In this document: in pieces, positions 36,809 to 46,670 of the stretch
How the letters are laid out: the number at the start of each line of letters is the position of its first letter
Position numbering within the stretch: the first letter of the stretch is position 1
Origin: Azonexus sp.
GTDB taxonomy: Bacteria > Pseudomonadota > Gammaproteobacteria > Burkholderiales > Rhodocyclaceae
Reading direction: 5' to 3'
Length of the DNA stretch: 64,000 bases
Assembly: GCA_030696345.1 (NCBI GenBank)
Contig: JAUYSK010000019.1
Coordinates: forward strand, 124,001 to 188,000
The notes under the pieces: model-generated
What the model was told of the DNA's origin: nothing
Seen by the model: the letters and a program-made list of their open reading frames with translations, nothing else
Databases searched by the model: none
Made by a program: the position numbers and the translations under genes

Positions 36809-37759
36809 ATGAAAATCCTCATTGTCGAAGACAGTCGCGCCAATCTTCTCGTGCTCACCCGTTACGTCGAGCAATACGGCGCGACGGTTCTCCCCGCTGA
36901 AAACGGTCTGTCAGCGGTCGAGGCATTCGAGCGTGAACGGCCGGACATGGTATTGCTCGACGTCATTCTTCCTGACATCGATGGCTTTGAAGTTGCCAAG
37001 CGCATTCGTGGCGCTGAGGGTCCCGGAGACTGGACACCGATCATCTTCCTGTCGGCACTTGGCAAGGACGAAGACATCGAAAAAGGCATTGCGGCCGGAG
37101 GTGACGACTATTTGCAAAAGCCGGTCAGCGAAATCGTGCTCAGCGCCAAGATTCGCGCCATGCAACGCATCATCCAGATGCGTACTTCACTGGTTGTACT
37201 CGCCCGCAAGCTCGACACGGCCAACCAGGAACTGAAACGTCTTTCGGCCAGCGATGGCCTGACCGGCATCGCCAACCGTCGTTTTTTCGATGAGCACATC
37301 TCCCGGGAGTGGCGGCGCGCCCGCCGTAGCGCCAACTGCATTTCATTGATGATGTGCGATGTGGACCACTTCAAGCTCTTCAACGACACCTATGGCCACC
37401 AGGCCGGTGACGACTGTTTGCGTCGGGTTGCCGGAGCGATTGCCTCAAGCCTTGAGCGTGCTGCCGACATTGCTGCGCGCTATGGCGGCGAGGAATTTGT
37501 CGTTGTCCTGCCGGAGACCTCGCTGAGTGGCGCTTTGATCGTAGCCGAAAAAGTCCGTCACGCCGTGCATGGGCTGAATATTATGCATTCCGCTTCGTCG
37601 TTTGGTCGCGTCACGCTGAGCATAGGGCTTGCCGCAGCCATTCCCGAAGTGGACAACTCATATGAAGCACTGATCCTTGCTGCTGATCGCGCGCTCTATC
37701 ATGCCAAACATGAGGGTCGTGACCGCGTATGTCGGTCCGACAAGATGCCCGAGGCCTGA
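36809..37759 (+). CDS. Response regulator diguanylate cyclase (REC-GGDEF)
   Basis: The 316-residue protein has a receiver domain with VEDSRAN, the phospho-acceptor Asp in VLLDVILPDIDG and Lys in LQKPVS. A linker helix leads to a GGDEF domain with DGLTGIANRRFF and an intact RYGGEEFVV. It should make c-di-GMP when phosphorylated. The track's start at 36458 runs through the previous gene in another frame; the ATG at 36809 begins the receiver directly. No cognate kinase is adjacent. Confidence 0.93.
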   Translation: MKILIVEDSRANLLVLTRYVEQYGATVLPAENGLSAVEAFERERPDMVLLDVILPDIDGFEVAKRIRGAEGPGDWTPIIFLSALGKDEDIEKGIAAGGDDYLQKPVSEIVLSAKIRAMQRIIQMRTSLVVLARKLDTANQELKRLSASDGLTGIANRRFFDEHISREWRRARRSANCISLMMCDVDHFKLFNDTYGHQAGDDCLRRVAGAIASSLERAADIAARYGGEEFVVVLPETSLSGALIVAEKVRHAVHGLNIMHSASSFGRVTLSIGLAAAIPEVDNSYEALILAADRALYHAKHEGRDRVCRSDKMPEA

Positions 37760-37761
37760 AC

Positions 37762-38154
37762 ATGACCAAAAAACGCATTTCGATAATGATCGTCGACGAC
37801 AACGACATGATGCGGGCAATATTGCGCGGCATTTTGCGTGGAGATGAATACGAGGTCATCGGCGAAGCCCGCAACGGCACTATCGCTGTCGAGATGGCCG
37901 AGCGCCTGAAACCCGAGATCATCTGCCTCGACGTGATGATGCCCGAGAAGAACGGCCTGGAAGCACTCTGCGAAATCAAGGCGGCCCGCCCGGAAACGGA
38001 AATCGTCATGATCACCAGCAATGCTGACCCGGAAACCGTTCAGGAGTCCATCCAGAATGGCGCCAGCGGCTTTATCGTCAAGCCCTTCAACGCGGCTCGC
38101 GTACTCGACACGCTGGAAAAGATCGCGGGCAGAATCCACCCGAAAACGGCTTAA
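37762..38154 (+). CDS. CheY-like response regulator
   Basis: The 130-residue single receiver domain has VDDNDMMR, the phospho-acceptor Asp in IICLDVMMPEKNG, MITSN and the Lys in IVKPFN. It starts 2 nt after the REC-GGDEF stop, so the two are cotranscribed and could share a kinase. The 3' end overlaps convergent gloB by 4 nt. Confidence 0.92.
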   Translation: MTKKRISIMIVDDNDMMRAILRGILRGDEYEVIGEARNGTIAVEMAERLKPEIICLDVMMPEKNGLEALCEIKAARPETEIVMITSNADPETVQESIQNGASGFIVKPFNAARVLDTLEKIAGRIHPKTA

Positions 38155-38906
38155 AAGACGTTACGCCAGGCACGAATCGCCGCGAAAATTGCCGTTTTTG
38201 AGTGGTCCACCGCAGCATTCTGGATTCCAGCTGCAATAACCACCGGTTCGGCACAACGCAGGAAAGGATTGGTCGCCTTTTCCTCCGCCAATGTTGATGG
38301 CACGCTCGGCAGCCCGGCCGCCCGCAGTGCGGCCACCTTGGCGACACGCTGCTGCAAGGCCGGATTTTCCGGTTCAACCGCCAGCGCAAAGCGCAGATTC
38401 ATCTCGGTGTATTCATGGGCGCAATAGATCAGCGTCTCATTCGGCAAGGCAGCAATGCTCTCCAGCGAGGCAGCCATCTGGGCCGGCGTTCCTTCGAACA
38501 ACCTGCCGCAACCGGCCCCGAACAGGGTGTCACCGCAGAACAGCATGCCCGGTGCGTGATAGGCCAGATGCCCCAGCGTATGGCCAGGTACGGCCAATAC
38601 CCGCATCGTTTGCCCCAGAACATCGATGCATTCACCACCGCAAAGAGGCCGGGTGCAGCCTGTGATAGACTCCTCCGCCGGCGCGAAAACCTCCGCTTGA
38701 TAGCGTGCTTTCAGTTCGGCGACGCCACCCTGATGGTCGGCATGGTGGTGGGTAATCAGAATGCCTTCCAGCTTCAGGTCATCGGCCTCCAGTCTTGCCA
38801 GCACGGGTGCCGCATCACCGGGGTCGACCACGAACGCACGCTGGCCCTGGGTCAGCAGCCAGATGTAATTGTCCTTGAACGAGGGAATGAACGAAACTTC
38901 AAACAT
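38151..38906 (-). CDS. gloB: Hydroxyacylglutathione hydrolase (glyoxalase II)
   Basis: It hydrolyses S-D-lactoylglutathione to D-lactate and glutathione in methylglyoxal detoxification. The 251 residues have the metallo-beta-lactamase motif THHHADHQGG, the metal-binding PGHTLGH, FCGDTLFGAGCGR, and the C-terminal glyoxalase II domain (CAHEYTEMNLRFA, EKATNPFLR). The track extends it wrongly to 39341 through the divergent methyltransferase; MFEVSFIPSF is the usual N-terminus. Confidence 0.95.
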   Translation of the reverse strand: MFEVSFIPSFKDNYIWLLTQGQRAFVVDPGDAAPVLARLEADDLKLEGILITHHHADHQGGVAELKARYQAEVFAPAEESITGCTRPLCGGECIDVLGQTMRVLAVPGHTLGHLAYHAPGMLFCGDTLFGAGCGRLFEGTPAQMAASLESIAALPNETLIYCAHEYTEMNLRFALAVEPENPALQQRVAKVAALRAAGLPSVPSTLAEEKATNPFLRCAEPVVIAAGIQNAAVDHSKTAIFAAIRAWRNVF

Positions 38907-38934
38907 GCCGGAACTATCAAGCCAGGAACGCCGG

Positions 38935-39651
38935 ATGTCAATTCCCGGTCTGGATGCCTGGCTGAATTCCGCGCAGGGTCGATACGTGCTCGCTTGGGAA
39001 CAATCCCGACTGGATGCATTGGTTGCCGACATTTTTGGCTTCAACGCCCTGCAGCTCGGCTTGCCCAATTGCGATTTCCTGCGGACCAATCGTATCCCGC
39101 TGCGCCAGAAGGTCAGCGAATATGGCAAGGCTGATCTCCTTTGCGAGATGGCCGCCCTGCCCTTTGCCTCGCACAGCACCGACCTCGTGATATTGCCCCA
39201 TGTGCTGGAGTTCAGCGACGATCCGCACCAGATTCTGCGCGAAGTTGAGCGCATCCTGATTCCGGAAGGCCAGGTCATCATTCTCGGCTTCAACCCAGTC
39301 TCGATGTGGGGTCTGCAGCGACACCTCAACCGCTCCGGCAACTTTCCGTGGAACGGCAGCTATCTCTCGATGACGCGCCTGAAGGACTGGCTGAAATTGC
39401 TCGGATTCGAGGTCGACCGCGGCACTCCCGGCTGTTACGCACCGCCATTCGAGCAGGAAAAATGGCTGCAGCGCTGGCATTTCATCGAAACCGCTGGCGA
39501 ACGCTGGTGGCGTTTTTCCGGCGGGGTCTATCTGCTTCGCGCCATCAAACGAACTCATGGCATGCATTTGATCACCCCGGATTGGCGCAAGAAAACGGTG
39601 CGCGCCAAGGCGCTACGCCCGGTTGCCCACAAGGAAGGCCATGGCCGCTGA
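38935..39651 (+). CDS. Class I SAM-dependent methyltransferase
   Basis: The 238-residue protein has a Methyltransf_11-like core: [34 protein letters not shown] and [10 protein letters not shown] (motifs IV-V), though the glycine-rich motif I is poorly conserved. The substrate is unknown. Position between gloB and rnhA is common in Betaproteobacteria as I recall. AGGA lies seven bases before ATG 38935; upstream ATGs at 38905 and 38887 would run into or overlap gloB. The 3' end overlaps rnhA by 11 nt. Confidence 0.85.
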   Translation: MSIPGLDAWLNSAQGRYVLAWEQSRLDALVADIFGFNALQLGLPNCDFLRTNRIPLRQKVSEYGKADLLCEMAALPFASHSTDLVILPHVLEFSDDPHQILREVERILIPEGQVIILGFNPVSMWGLQRHLNRSGNFPWNGSYLSMTRLKDWLKLLGFEVDRGTPGCYAPPFEQEKWLQRWHFIETAGERWWRFSGGVYLLRAIKRTHGMHLITPDWRKKTVRAKALRPVAHKEGHGR

Positions 39652-40084
39652 AGAAACTGTAGAAATCTTTACCGATGGCGCCTGCAAGGGCAATCCCGGC
39701 CCCGGTGGCTGGGGTGCGATCCTGCGCCTCGGGCCACATGAAAAAGAGCTGTGGGGCGGTGAAAAGGAAACCACCAATAACCGGATGGAGCTGACCGCTG
39801 CCATCCGCGCCATCGAAGCCCTGAAACGTCCGATTGGCGGCAAAATCTATACCGACTCGCAATATGTCCTGAAGGGCATCAACGAGTGGATTCACGGCTG
39901 GAAGCGCAATGGCTGGAAGACCTCGGACAAGAAGCCGGTCAAGAACGCCGACCTCTGGCAACTGCTCGATGCCCAGGTCAAACAGCACAAGCTGGAATGG
40001 GTCTGGGTCAAGGGCCATTCCGGCCATCCGGAAAATGAACGGGCCGATGCCCTGGCCAATCGCGGCATTGAAGAATTGGGGTAG
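39641..40084 (+). CDS. rnhA: Ribonuclease HI
   Basis: It degrades RNA in RNA-DNA hybrids. The 147-residue enzyme has all four acidic residues: [35 protein letters not shown] and [11 protein letters not shown] at 39641 has AAGGAAGG upstream and sits inside the methyltransferase end. It is followed by dnaQ after 4 nt, the classical rnhA-dnaQ pairing but on one strand. Confidence 0.96.
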   Translation: MAAEETVEIFTDGACKGNPGPGGWGAILRLGPHEKELWGGEKETTNNRMELTAAIRAIEALKRPIGGKIYTDSQYVLKGINEWIHGWKRNGWKTSDKKPVKNADLWQLLDAQVKQHKLEWVWVKGHSGHPENERADALANRGIEELG

Positions 40085-40088
40085 AAGC

Positions 40089-40802
40089 ATGCGCAAAGTA
40101 GTACTCGACACCGAAACCACGGGCCTCGATCCGCGTTCAGGCCATCGCATCATTGAAATCGCCTGCATAGAGATGATCAATCGCCGCCTGACCGGCCGCC
40201 ATCTGCATAAATACACCAACCCGGAACGCGAAATCGATGAAGGCGCCCAGGCAGTTCACGGCATTTCGCTCGAATTTCTCGCTGACAAGCCAAAGTTTGC
40301 CGACATCGCCGACGAATTCCTCGAATTCATCAATGGTGCCGAACTGATCATCCATAACGCCCCGTTCGACCTCGGCTTCCTCAATGCCGAATTGCGCCGC
40401 CTTGACCGCGTGCCGGTCGAGACCATCTGCAGTGGCGTCACCGACACGCTGCGCATGGCCAAGGATCTGCATCCGGGCAAGCGCAACAGTCTTGACGCAC
40501 TATGCGAACGCTACGAAATCGACAACTCCAGCCGCACGCTGCACGGTGCGCTGCTTGATACCGAGTTGCTGGCTGACGTTTTCCTGGCCATGACGCGCGG
40601 CCAGAACAGCCTGATGATCGAACCAGATGCCGAAGTGCGGCCGCAACTGGGCGCCGACGGCATGGCGCGCCAGCGCAAGCCGCTGATCGTCCGGCGGGCC
40701 GCGCCGGAAGAACTCTCCGAGCATGAGCGCCTGCTCGCCGCCATCGACAAGGAGTCGAAAGGCGCCTGCGTCTGGTTACCCAAGGCCGATACGGCCGCTT
40801 AA
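40089..40802 (+). CDS. dnaQ: DNA polymerase III epsilon subunit (3'-5' proofreading exonuclease)
   Basis: The 237-residue protein has the DEDDh motifs: LDTETTGLD (Exo I), IHNAPFDLGFLNAEL (Exo II) and HGALLDTELLADV (Exo III-epsilon). The C-terminal tail should bind the alpha subunit. The ATG at 40089 gives the usual MRKVVLDTETTG start; the track start at 39909 is inside rnhA in another frame. Confidence 0.95.
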   Translation: MRKVVLDTETTGLDPRSGHRIIEIACIEMINRRLTGRHLHKYTNPEREIDEGAQAVHGISLEFLADKPKFADIADEFLEFINGAELIIHNAPFDLGFLNAELRRLDRVPVETICSGVTDTLRMAKDLHPGKRNSLDALCERYEIDNSSRTLHGALLDTELLADVFLAMTRGQNSLMIEPDAEVRPQLGADGMARQRKPLIVRRAAPEELSEHERLLAAIDKESKGACVWLPKADTAA

Positions 40803-40809
40803 GGACATC

Positions 40810-41703
40810 ATGGTTCCTGTTTCACTGCTCATCTGGATCTCGCTGGAAACCTGGGCCTACCTCGCCTTTGGTCGCCATGTACTGCACCTCGACTGGCCGC
40901 TGGCTATTGTCGGTGCGATCAATTGCCTGCTCGGCCTGCGCTTCTGGATGAACGCCACGACCTGGTTTTTTGGCATGAAGTTCGCCTCGCCGGCGCCGAG
41001 CCTCGGCTTTGGCAAGCGGCTCGCCATCATGATCGGCGAATACCTGGCCTTCCTCCTCACCTTCCTGCTGGTCCTTCCCTTTGAGCGCTTGTGGATGCCT
41101 GCTGACCGGCTGCGTCCGGGAACGCACCCCATTCTGCTGGTGCATGGCTACGGCGTCAGCCGTGGCATCTGGTGGCTGCTCCGTCGCCGTCTTGAAGCCG
41201 CCGGCCACACTGTCGCCACGCTCAGTCTGATTCCCCCCTACACCAGCATCGGCAAACTGGTGCCGCAACTGCATCAGCGCATTGAAGAAGTCTGCACCGC
41301 CACCGGCAGCAAGCAGGTCACGCTTTTCGCGCACAGCATGGGCGGTCTGGTCTGTCGTTCCTACCTGGCCCGGCATGGCATTGCCCGTGTCGACAAACTC
41401 GTCACCATGGCCTCGCCGCACGCTGGCACTACGTTGGCGCGTATCGGCATTGGCCAGAACGCCCGCGAAATGGAGCCCGATTCGCTATGGCTGCGCGACA
41501 TGGCCAGCGAAACCATGAAGATCCCCGCCATCGCACTGCGCAACCCCTACGACAATTATTCGATGCCACAGGATAACCAGCGGCTACCGGGCGCTCAGGA
41601 TGTCGAACTTCCACCCATCGGCCACATTGCGATGCTTTATGATAAGCAGGTTGCCAACATCGTCATCGACGCCTGTCGTGACGAAAAACGAAAAATGCCA
41701 TGA
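40810..41703 (+). CDS. Membrane-anchored alpha/beta hydrolase (lipase-like)
   Basis: The 297-residue protein has three N-terminal hydrophobic segments (about 1-20, 26-55, 75-95), then an alpha/beta hydrolase domain with ILLVHGYGVSRGIWW, the nucleophile elbow AHSMGG, and the likely His in PPIGHIAML. It resembles triacylglycerol lipase/esterase EstA-type proteins. The substrate is not known. It starts 7 nt after dnaQ and overlaps the M18 peptidase by 4 nt. Confidence 0.85.
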   Translation: MVPVSLLIWISLETWAYLAFGRHVLHLDWPLAIVGAINCLLGLRFWMNATTWFFGMKFASPAPSLGFGKRLAIMIGEYLAFLLTFLLVLPFERLWMPADRLRPGTHPILLVHGYGVSRGIWWLLRRRLEAAGHTVATLSLIPPYTSIGKLVPQLHQRIEEVCTATGSKQVTLFAHSMGGLVCRSYLARHGIARVDKLVTMASPHAGTTLARIGIGQNAREMEPDSLWLRDMASETMKIPAIALRNPYDNYSMPQDNQRLPGAQDVELPPIGHIAMLYDKQVANIVIDACRDEKRKMP

Positions 41704-43004
41704 ACCTTGCCGCGACCGCCCATACCCAGGCCCAGGATCTGCTCGATTTCATCGATGCCAGCCCTAGCCCGTGGCATGCCGTACAGACCTGCGAAACACG
41801 ACTGCAGGCGGCCGGTTTTTGCCGTCTGGCAGAGGTTGACCGCTGGAGTCTGACTGCCGGCGGTCATTACTACGTCGTGCGTGGCGGTTCCTCGATCATC
41901 GCTTTCATTGTCGGCACCCAGCCTGCAGCTGAAACCGGCGTGCGCCTGATCGGGGCCCACACCGATTCGCCCGGCCTGCGGATCAAGCCAAAACCGGCAG
42001 AAGACGCCTCCGGCATGGTCCGGCTTGGCGTCGAAGTCTATGGCGGCCCGATCCTCGCCACCTTCGCTGACCGCGATCTGTCGCTGGCTGGCCGGGTCAA
42101 TGTCCGTACGCCCGGTGGTTTCGAAAGCCGGCTAGTTCGTTTCAATGAGCCGTTGCTGCGCCTGCCCAACCTCGCCATCCACATGAACCGCGAGGTCAAT
42201 GAGAACGGCCTGAAATTCAACAAGCAGACCGAATTGCCCCTGCTGCTGGGCATCTCACAGGATGACGCAAAAGCCGATGGGCGTTTCCGCCAGCCAATCG
42301 CCGAGGCGCTCGGCGTCGAAGCATCCGACCTGCTGACCTGGGAACTCAACGCCTACGACACGCAAAAAGGCACATTCTGGGGCGTCGACCGCGAGTTTGT
42401 TGCCAACGGCCAGCTCGACAACCTCGCCTCCTGCCATGCCGCCCTGAGCGCGCTGCTCGCCAGCGAAAACCCGGCGACAACCAGCCTCTGTGCCTTCTTC
42501 GACCACGAAGAAGTCGGTAGCGAAAGCGCCTCAGGGGCCGGTGGCAGCTTCGTCTCCGACATCATCAACCGCCTCGCCGCCAGCGCCGGTCTCGATGCCG
42601 AGGACCAGCGCCGGATGCTGGCCAACAGTTTTTTCATCAGCGCTGACATGGCTCATGCCTGGCACCCGAACTTTCCGGCGGCTTACGAGCCCTGCCACCG
42701 GGTACTGGTTAATGCCGGCCCGGTCATCAAGAGCAACACCAACCAGCGCTACAGCACCAGCGCCGACACTGCCGCGCGCTTCATGGCATTGTGCGAGAAA
42801 GCTGGCGTGCCGTGCCAGCAATACGCCCACCGCACCGACCTTGGTTGCGGCAGCACCATCGGCCCCATCGTCGCCTCTCGCCTGGGCATTGCCAGCGTCG
42901 ATGTCGGCTCACCGATGTGGGCCATGCACAGCGTCCGCGAAAGCGCTGGCGTCCTTGACCACAATTACATGATTGCCGCACTGACGGCAGCTTTCACGGA
43001 GTGA
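41700..43004 (+). CDS. apeB: M18 family aminopeptidase
   Basis: This cytoplasmic metallo-aminopeptidase probably prefers acidic N-terminal residues. The 434 residues include the metal-binding GAHTDSPGLRIKP, the catalytic DHEEVGSES, the Asp region ISADMAHAWHPNF and the C-terminal SVRE..HNYM. The ATG overlaps the hydrolase stop (ATGA). Confidence 0.93.
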   Translation: MNLAATAHTQAQDLLDFIDASPSPWHAVQTCETRLQAAGFCRLAEVDRWSLTAGGHYYVVRGGSSIIAFIVGTQPAAETGVRLIGAHTDSPGLRIKPKPAEDASGMVRLGVEVYGGPILATFADRDLSLAGRVNVRTPGGFESRLVRFNEPLLRLPNLAIHMNREVNENGLKFNKQTELPLLLGISQDDAKADGRFRQPIAEALGVEASDLLTWELNAYDTQKGTFWGVDREFVANGQLDNLASCHAALSALLASENPATTSLCAFFDHEEVGSESASGAGGSFVSDIINRLAASAGLDAEDQRRMLANSFFISADMAHAWHPNFPAAYEPCHRVLVNAGPVIKSNTNQRYSTSADTAARFMALCEKAGVPCQQYAHRTDLGCGSTIGPIVASRLGIASVDVGSPMWAMHSVRESAGVLDHNYMIAALTAAFTE

Positions 43005-43008
43005 CACC

Positions 43009-43557
43009 ATGAATGAAGTTATCGCCTTTCTGCTCGGTAGTTCCATAATCCTCTGGTGGTCACGTAAATCGCTAGTTACCCCCGGACGCCACGGTTTTTA
43101 CCGCTTCTTCGCTTGGGAAGCCATTCTCGGACTACTGGTACTGAACCATGAACCCTGGGGCAATGCGCCCTCTTCGATACACCAGATGACCTCCTGGGTA
43201 CTGATGGTGCTCAGCGTCCTGCTTGTCCAGCAGGGGCTAACCGCCTTGCGCAGTAATGGCAAGGCCGGCGATCAGCGAACCGACCCGACACTTTACGAAT
43301 TCGAAAAAACCACGGCGCTGGTCACAAGCGGCATCTACAAATACATTCGCCACCCCATGTACGCCTCCTTGCTGGCCCTGGCCTGGGGCGCCTATTTCCA
43401 GAATCCGTCCGTACCGGGCACCATTGTTGCCGCCGTGGCATCGATATTCCTGCTCCTGACCGCAAAGGCCGATGAACAGGAATGCCTGGCATTTTTTGGT
43501 ACGGCTTACGCCGACTATATGCGCCAGACCAGACGCTTCATTCCGGGACTGCTCTAA
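43009..43557 (+). CDS. Isoprenylcysteine/phospholipid methyltransferase-like membrane protein
   Basis: The 182-residue protein has about four hydrophobic segments and the family motif GIYKYIRHPMYASLLALAWGAYF, with the SAM-binding end ADEQECLAFFGTAYADYMRQTRRFIPG. The bacterial substrate is unknown (lipids or small thiols are candidates). It begins 4 nt after the M18 gene and ends the operon. Confidence 0.85.
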   Translation: MNEVIAFLLGSSIILWWSRKSLVTPGRHGFYRFFAWEAILGLLVLNHEPWGNAPSSIHQMTSWVLMVLSVLLVQQGLTALRSNGKAGDQRTDPTLYEFEKTTALVTSGIYKYIRHPMYASLLALAWGAYFQNPSVPGTIVAAVASIFLLLTAKADEQECLAFFGTAYADYMRQTRRFIPGLL

Positions 43558-43660
43558 AGTCTGTATCTGTCGGGATCGTTCGGCCAAGAATTCAGGATTC
43601 CTGTAGACCACCGAAGCTCGGTCTAGCGTTCAAAGAGACTGGAAAATTCTGTTTCGATCA

Positions 43661-43686
43661 GGCGCGAATTAGCTATAATTCGCGCC
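43661..43686 (+). promoter_or_regulatory. tRNA-Val promoter -10 within an inverted repeat
   Basis: TATAAT at 43674-43679 is followed by a GC-rich discriminator (TCGCGCC) typical of stringently controlled stable-RNA promoters. The -10 sits in a 10-bp inverted repeat ggcgcgaatt-agctat-aattcgcgcc, which may be fortuitous or an operator. The -35 is weak. Confidence 0.55.
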
Positions 43687-43690
43687 CCAA

Positions 43691-43766
43691 GCGTTCTTAG
43701 CTCAGTTGGTAGAGCGTCTGCCTTACACGCAGAATGTCGGCGGTTCGAGCCCGTCAGGACGCACCA
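43691..43766 (+). tRNA. tRNA-Val (anticodon TAC)
   Basis: The 76-nt cloverleaf has the acceptor GCGTTCT/AGGACGC, D-arm TAGCTCAGTTGGTAGAGC, anticodon stem TCTGC/GCAGA with loop CTTACAC, and T-arm GGTTCGAGCCC; CCA is encoded. The opposite-strand ORF 43623-43862 is a tRNA shadow. Confidence 0.97.
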
Positions 43767-43906
43767 GATTTCTGCTTCATGACACCTAAAGAAGCACCAG
43801 AACCCAGCTCCGGCGGTGTTTTCCAATTGTGCGTTCATGCAGAAGATCTTGGCTCTCTGCACCTTCCCAGGTACAAGCCATCTTATGAGCCGACTCCGTT
43901 TTCAAC

Positions 43907-44821
43907 TCAGTTTGTCTCGGGCTTGCCAAAGACTTCTCGCCGTGCAGCCTCACTTACCGCGACGATTGCCGGATGCGTCAACCGTCTTTCGGTTGTGATT
44001 GCATAGAGTTGCTCAACAACCGAATCGATGCAGCCGAGCGCCACGACCTCGTACTGCCGACATACCTGATCAGCTATAGCGGTCGGGGCGGTAAATAATC
44101 CAGCACCTGCATGCCCGAAGGCTTTGATCAATGCGCTATCGTCAAACTCTCCGATGATGAATGGCCGAAGATCGTTGTTGTCCAGCCATTGAAGAAGCCT
44201 GGGTCGGATCGCTGCATCTTCTCCCGGCAAGAGAAATGGGGCGTTGTTAAGTAATGCCGGAAATTTTCCGATCAATTGCCTGGTCAAAGACGGCGCACCA
44301 AAGACCGTCAGCCCGCACTCACCCAACAAATGACTGTAGCCGCGCACGTTCAGATTCGTCGGCATGGATCGATCCGCGATAACCATGTCCAGTCGGTGAA
44401 CTGAGAGGTCAGCCAACAGTGTTGCCAAACGCCCTTCCCGGCAAATAAGTCGAACAGGTTCCTGAATATGCAGAGCCGGCTCGAGCAAGCGACATGCAAC
44501 CGACTTCGATACGGAATCCGCGATCCCGATCTTGAACGGGAGTGATTTCTTCGTAGCCTGATCGCGAAGCACATCGAGCAACTCGTCACCAATGGTGAAT
44601 ATTTCATCGGCGTAACTGAGGATGCGTCGCCCAGCCTCGGTCAACTCCAGGCCGCGCCCAACACGGCGAAAGAGTTTCGTTCCGAGGGTTTCCTCAAATT
44701 CACCAAGCTGACCACTGATTGATTGGGGGGTCAGGTGGAGTTGCTCGCCAGCACGGGCAATGCTGCCTGTTTTGGCCACCATCCAGAAATACCGCAAGTG
44801 CTTGAAATTTAGTGTTGTCAT
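43907..44821 (-). CDS. nhaR: LysR-family regulator (NhaR-like)
   Basis: The 304-residue protein starts with MTTLNFKHLRYFWMVAKTGSIARAGEQLHLTPQSISGQL, the NhaR-type helix-turn-helix, followed by a periplasmic-binding-like effector domain. NhaR activates the Na+/H+ antiporter gene nhaA in enterics; no antiporter is adjacent here, so the target is uncertain. It is divergent from purE with a 176-nt AT-rich gap. The track start at 44902 is too early. The 140 nt between it and tRNA-Val hold nothing I recognise. Confidence 0.85.
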   Translation of the reverse strand: MTTLNFKHLRYFWMVAKTGSIARAGEQLHLTPQSISGQLGEFEETLGTKLFRRVGRGLELTEAGRRILSYADEIFTIGDELLDVLRDQATKKSLPFKIGIADSVSKSVACRLLEPALHIQEPVRLICREGRLATLLADLSVHRLDMVIADRSMPTNLNVRGYSHLLGECGLTVFGAPSLTRQLIGKFPALLNNAPFLLPGEDAAIRPRLLQWLDNNDLRPFIIGEFDDSALIKAFGHAGAGLFTAPTAIADQVCRQYEVVALGCIDSVVEQLYAITTERRLTHPAIVAVSEAARREVFGKPETN

Positions 44822-44997
44822 GATGTCCAGAGGAATAAGTGTTCGGCGCCTGCCCCAACGCCACGATGACGAAGGAAATTCGTTGAATGCCGTCAAATAC
44901 ATCCAAAAACTGGATGTTTCAGTAAATTATATTCGACTGGATCGTTGAATTGTTTATAACTATATTCCGCCGCCTATAGTGTCAATTCGGAGAATAC

Positions 44998-45519
44998 ATG
45001 AGCAAATCGAGCAAGAATCACCCCCTGATCGGAATTGTCATGGGGTCGGATTCCGACTGGCCAGTAATGCAGGCTGCCGCGAAAATGTTGGAGGAACTCG
45101 GCGTTTCCTACGAGGCTCGGGTGGTTTCGGCTCACCGGACGCCAGATCTGCTTTTTGAATATGCATCAACCGCACGCGAACGTGGCATAAAGGCCATTAT
45201 TGCCGGAGCAGGTGGCGCAGCCCATCTTCCTGGCATGCTGGCGGCCAAAACCACCCTGCCCATTCTGGGCGTACCGGTCCCCTCGAAACACCTCAAAGGA
45301 CTGGACTCCCTGCTTTCTATCGTCCAGATGCCCAAAGGCGTGCCCGTGGCTACATTTGCCATCGGCGAAGCCGGTGCTGCCAATGCAGCCCTCTTTGCAG
45401 TCGCCATGCTGACGACCGGGACGGATAGCATGAGTGGTGAGCTGGCCGACAAACTGCATGATTTTCGCCAGCGCCAGGAAGACAAAGTGCTGACCATGCA
45501 ATTGCCGAGGCCAGAATGA
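44998..45519 (+). CDS. purE: N5-carboxyaminoimidazole ribonucleotide mutase
   Basis: It catalyses the carboxyl shift N5-CAIR to CAIR in purine synthesis. The 173 residues have the class I signature [18 protein letters not shown] and [21 protein letters not shown] lies upstream of the ATG. It overlaps purK by 4 nt. Confidence 0.95.
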   Translation: MSKSSKNHPLIGIVMGSDSDWPVMQAAAKMLEELGVSYEARVVSAHRTPDLLFEYASTARERGIKAIIAGAGGAAHLPGMLAAKTTLPILGVPVPSKHLKGLDSLLSIVQMPKGVPVATFAIGEAGAANAALFAVAMLTTGTDSMSGELADKLHDFRQRQEDKVLTMQLPRPE

Positions 45520-46670
45520 TCCTGCCACCAGCGACGCTTGGCATGCTCGGTGGCGGCCAATTAGGCCGCTACTTTGTTATTGCCGCACAACAATTAGGTT
45601 ACCGGGTCATGGTTCTCGATCCGGATACCAATAGCACAGCGGGTCGTATTGCAGATCTGCATATTGCCGCAGCCTATGATGATCGGAACGCCTTGTCGCG
45701 CATGGCCAATAGCTGTGCGGCCATCACTACAGAATTCGAAAGCGTGCCCGCCGAGACGCTGGCGTTCCTTGCCCAGTTCGTACCTGTACAACCGAGCGCA
45801 GAAACATTGGCCATTTGCCAGGAACGTTCTGCAGAAAAGGGCTTTTTGAAAGAACACGGCTTTCCGCATGCGCCTTACGCGGATATCCGTTCAGAAAGTG
45901 ACGTTTTGAATGTCTCAACGGATTTGTTTCCGGGCATTCTCAAAGTAGCCCGGTTTGGCTATGACGGTAAAGGTCAGGTTCGAGTCAATGATGCGGAAGA
46001 AACTTTGGCTGCCTTTCGCCGGTTCAAGAACGAGCCTTGTGTTCTTGAAAAAAAAATGGCGCTTGACTATGAGTTGTCACTCGTTCTGACACGATGCGCG
46101 TCGGGCGCCGTAAAATGCTTTCCGGTCGCCGAGAACCATCACCAGCAAGGCATCCTCGATCACTCCATTGTTGCTGCTCAGGGCGGCGCTGCCGGTGAAC
46201 TATCCATCAAGGCGAAAGCGATTGCCGAGAAGATCGCTCTCGCCATGGCTTATGTCGGCACGCTCAGCGTCGAGTTCTTTGTCGTTGATGGCCAACTCTA
46301 CGTTAACGAACTGGCACCACGGCCTCATAACTCGGGGCATTACACCCTGGATGCATGCCTTACCAACCAGTTCGAGCAACAGGTTCGGGCATTGTGCGGC
46401 CTGCCACTCGGCGAGGTCACAGCGCACTCTGCGGCAGTCATGGTCAATCTTCTGGGGGATATCTGGTTCGCCAACAACCCTGAGCAGGCATCCGAGCCGG
46501 ACTGGGAAAAACTACTCGCCTATCCAAGCCTGAAACTCCATCTGTACGGCAAGAGTGAAGCCCGACCGGGGCGCAAGATGGGGCATTTTACGGTGCTCGG
46601 AGAAACGATCGAAAAACCTTACCGAACTGCGATGGAAGCCCGGAAAGCTATTGGGCTCAGTGATTGCTGA
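45516..46670 (+). CDS. purK: N5-carboxyaminoimidazole ribonucleotide synthase
   Basis: This ATP-grasp enzyme makes N5-CAIR from AIR, ATP and bicarbonate. The 384 residues begin with the [13 protein letters not shown] dinucleotide-like motif; the grasp domain contains [12 protein letters not shown] and the metal-binding [13 protein letters not shown]. Translationally coupled to purE. The 190 nt that follow are AT-rich and contain no ORF I support. Confidence 0.95.
   Translation: MILPPATLGMLGGGQLGRYFVIAAQQLGYRVMVLDPDTNSTAGRIADLHIAAAYDDRNALSRMANSCAAITTEFESVPAETLAFLAQFVPVQPSAETLAICQERSAEKGFLKEHGFPHAPYADIRSESDVLNVSTDLFPGILKVARFGYDGKGQVRVNDAEETLAAFRRFKNEPCVLEKKMALDYELSLVLTRCASGAVKCFPVAENHHQQGILDHSIVAAQGGAAGELSIKAKAIAEKIALAMAYVGTLSVEFFVVDGQLYVNELAPRPHNSGHYTLDACLTNQFEQQVRALCGLPLGEVTAHSAAVMVNLLGDIWFANNPEQASEPDWEKLLAYPSLKLHLYGKSEARPGRKMGHFTVLGETIEKPYRTAMEARKAIGLSDC

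Noticed and set aside
43623-43862. 79-residue minus-strand ORF
   Set aside because: Typical tRNA-derived spurious ORF antisense to tRNA-Val.
44822-44997. Promoters in the AT-rich nhaR-purE gap
   Set aside because: Several TATA-like hexamers occur but none has a properly spaced -35, so no specific promoter is claimed.
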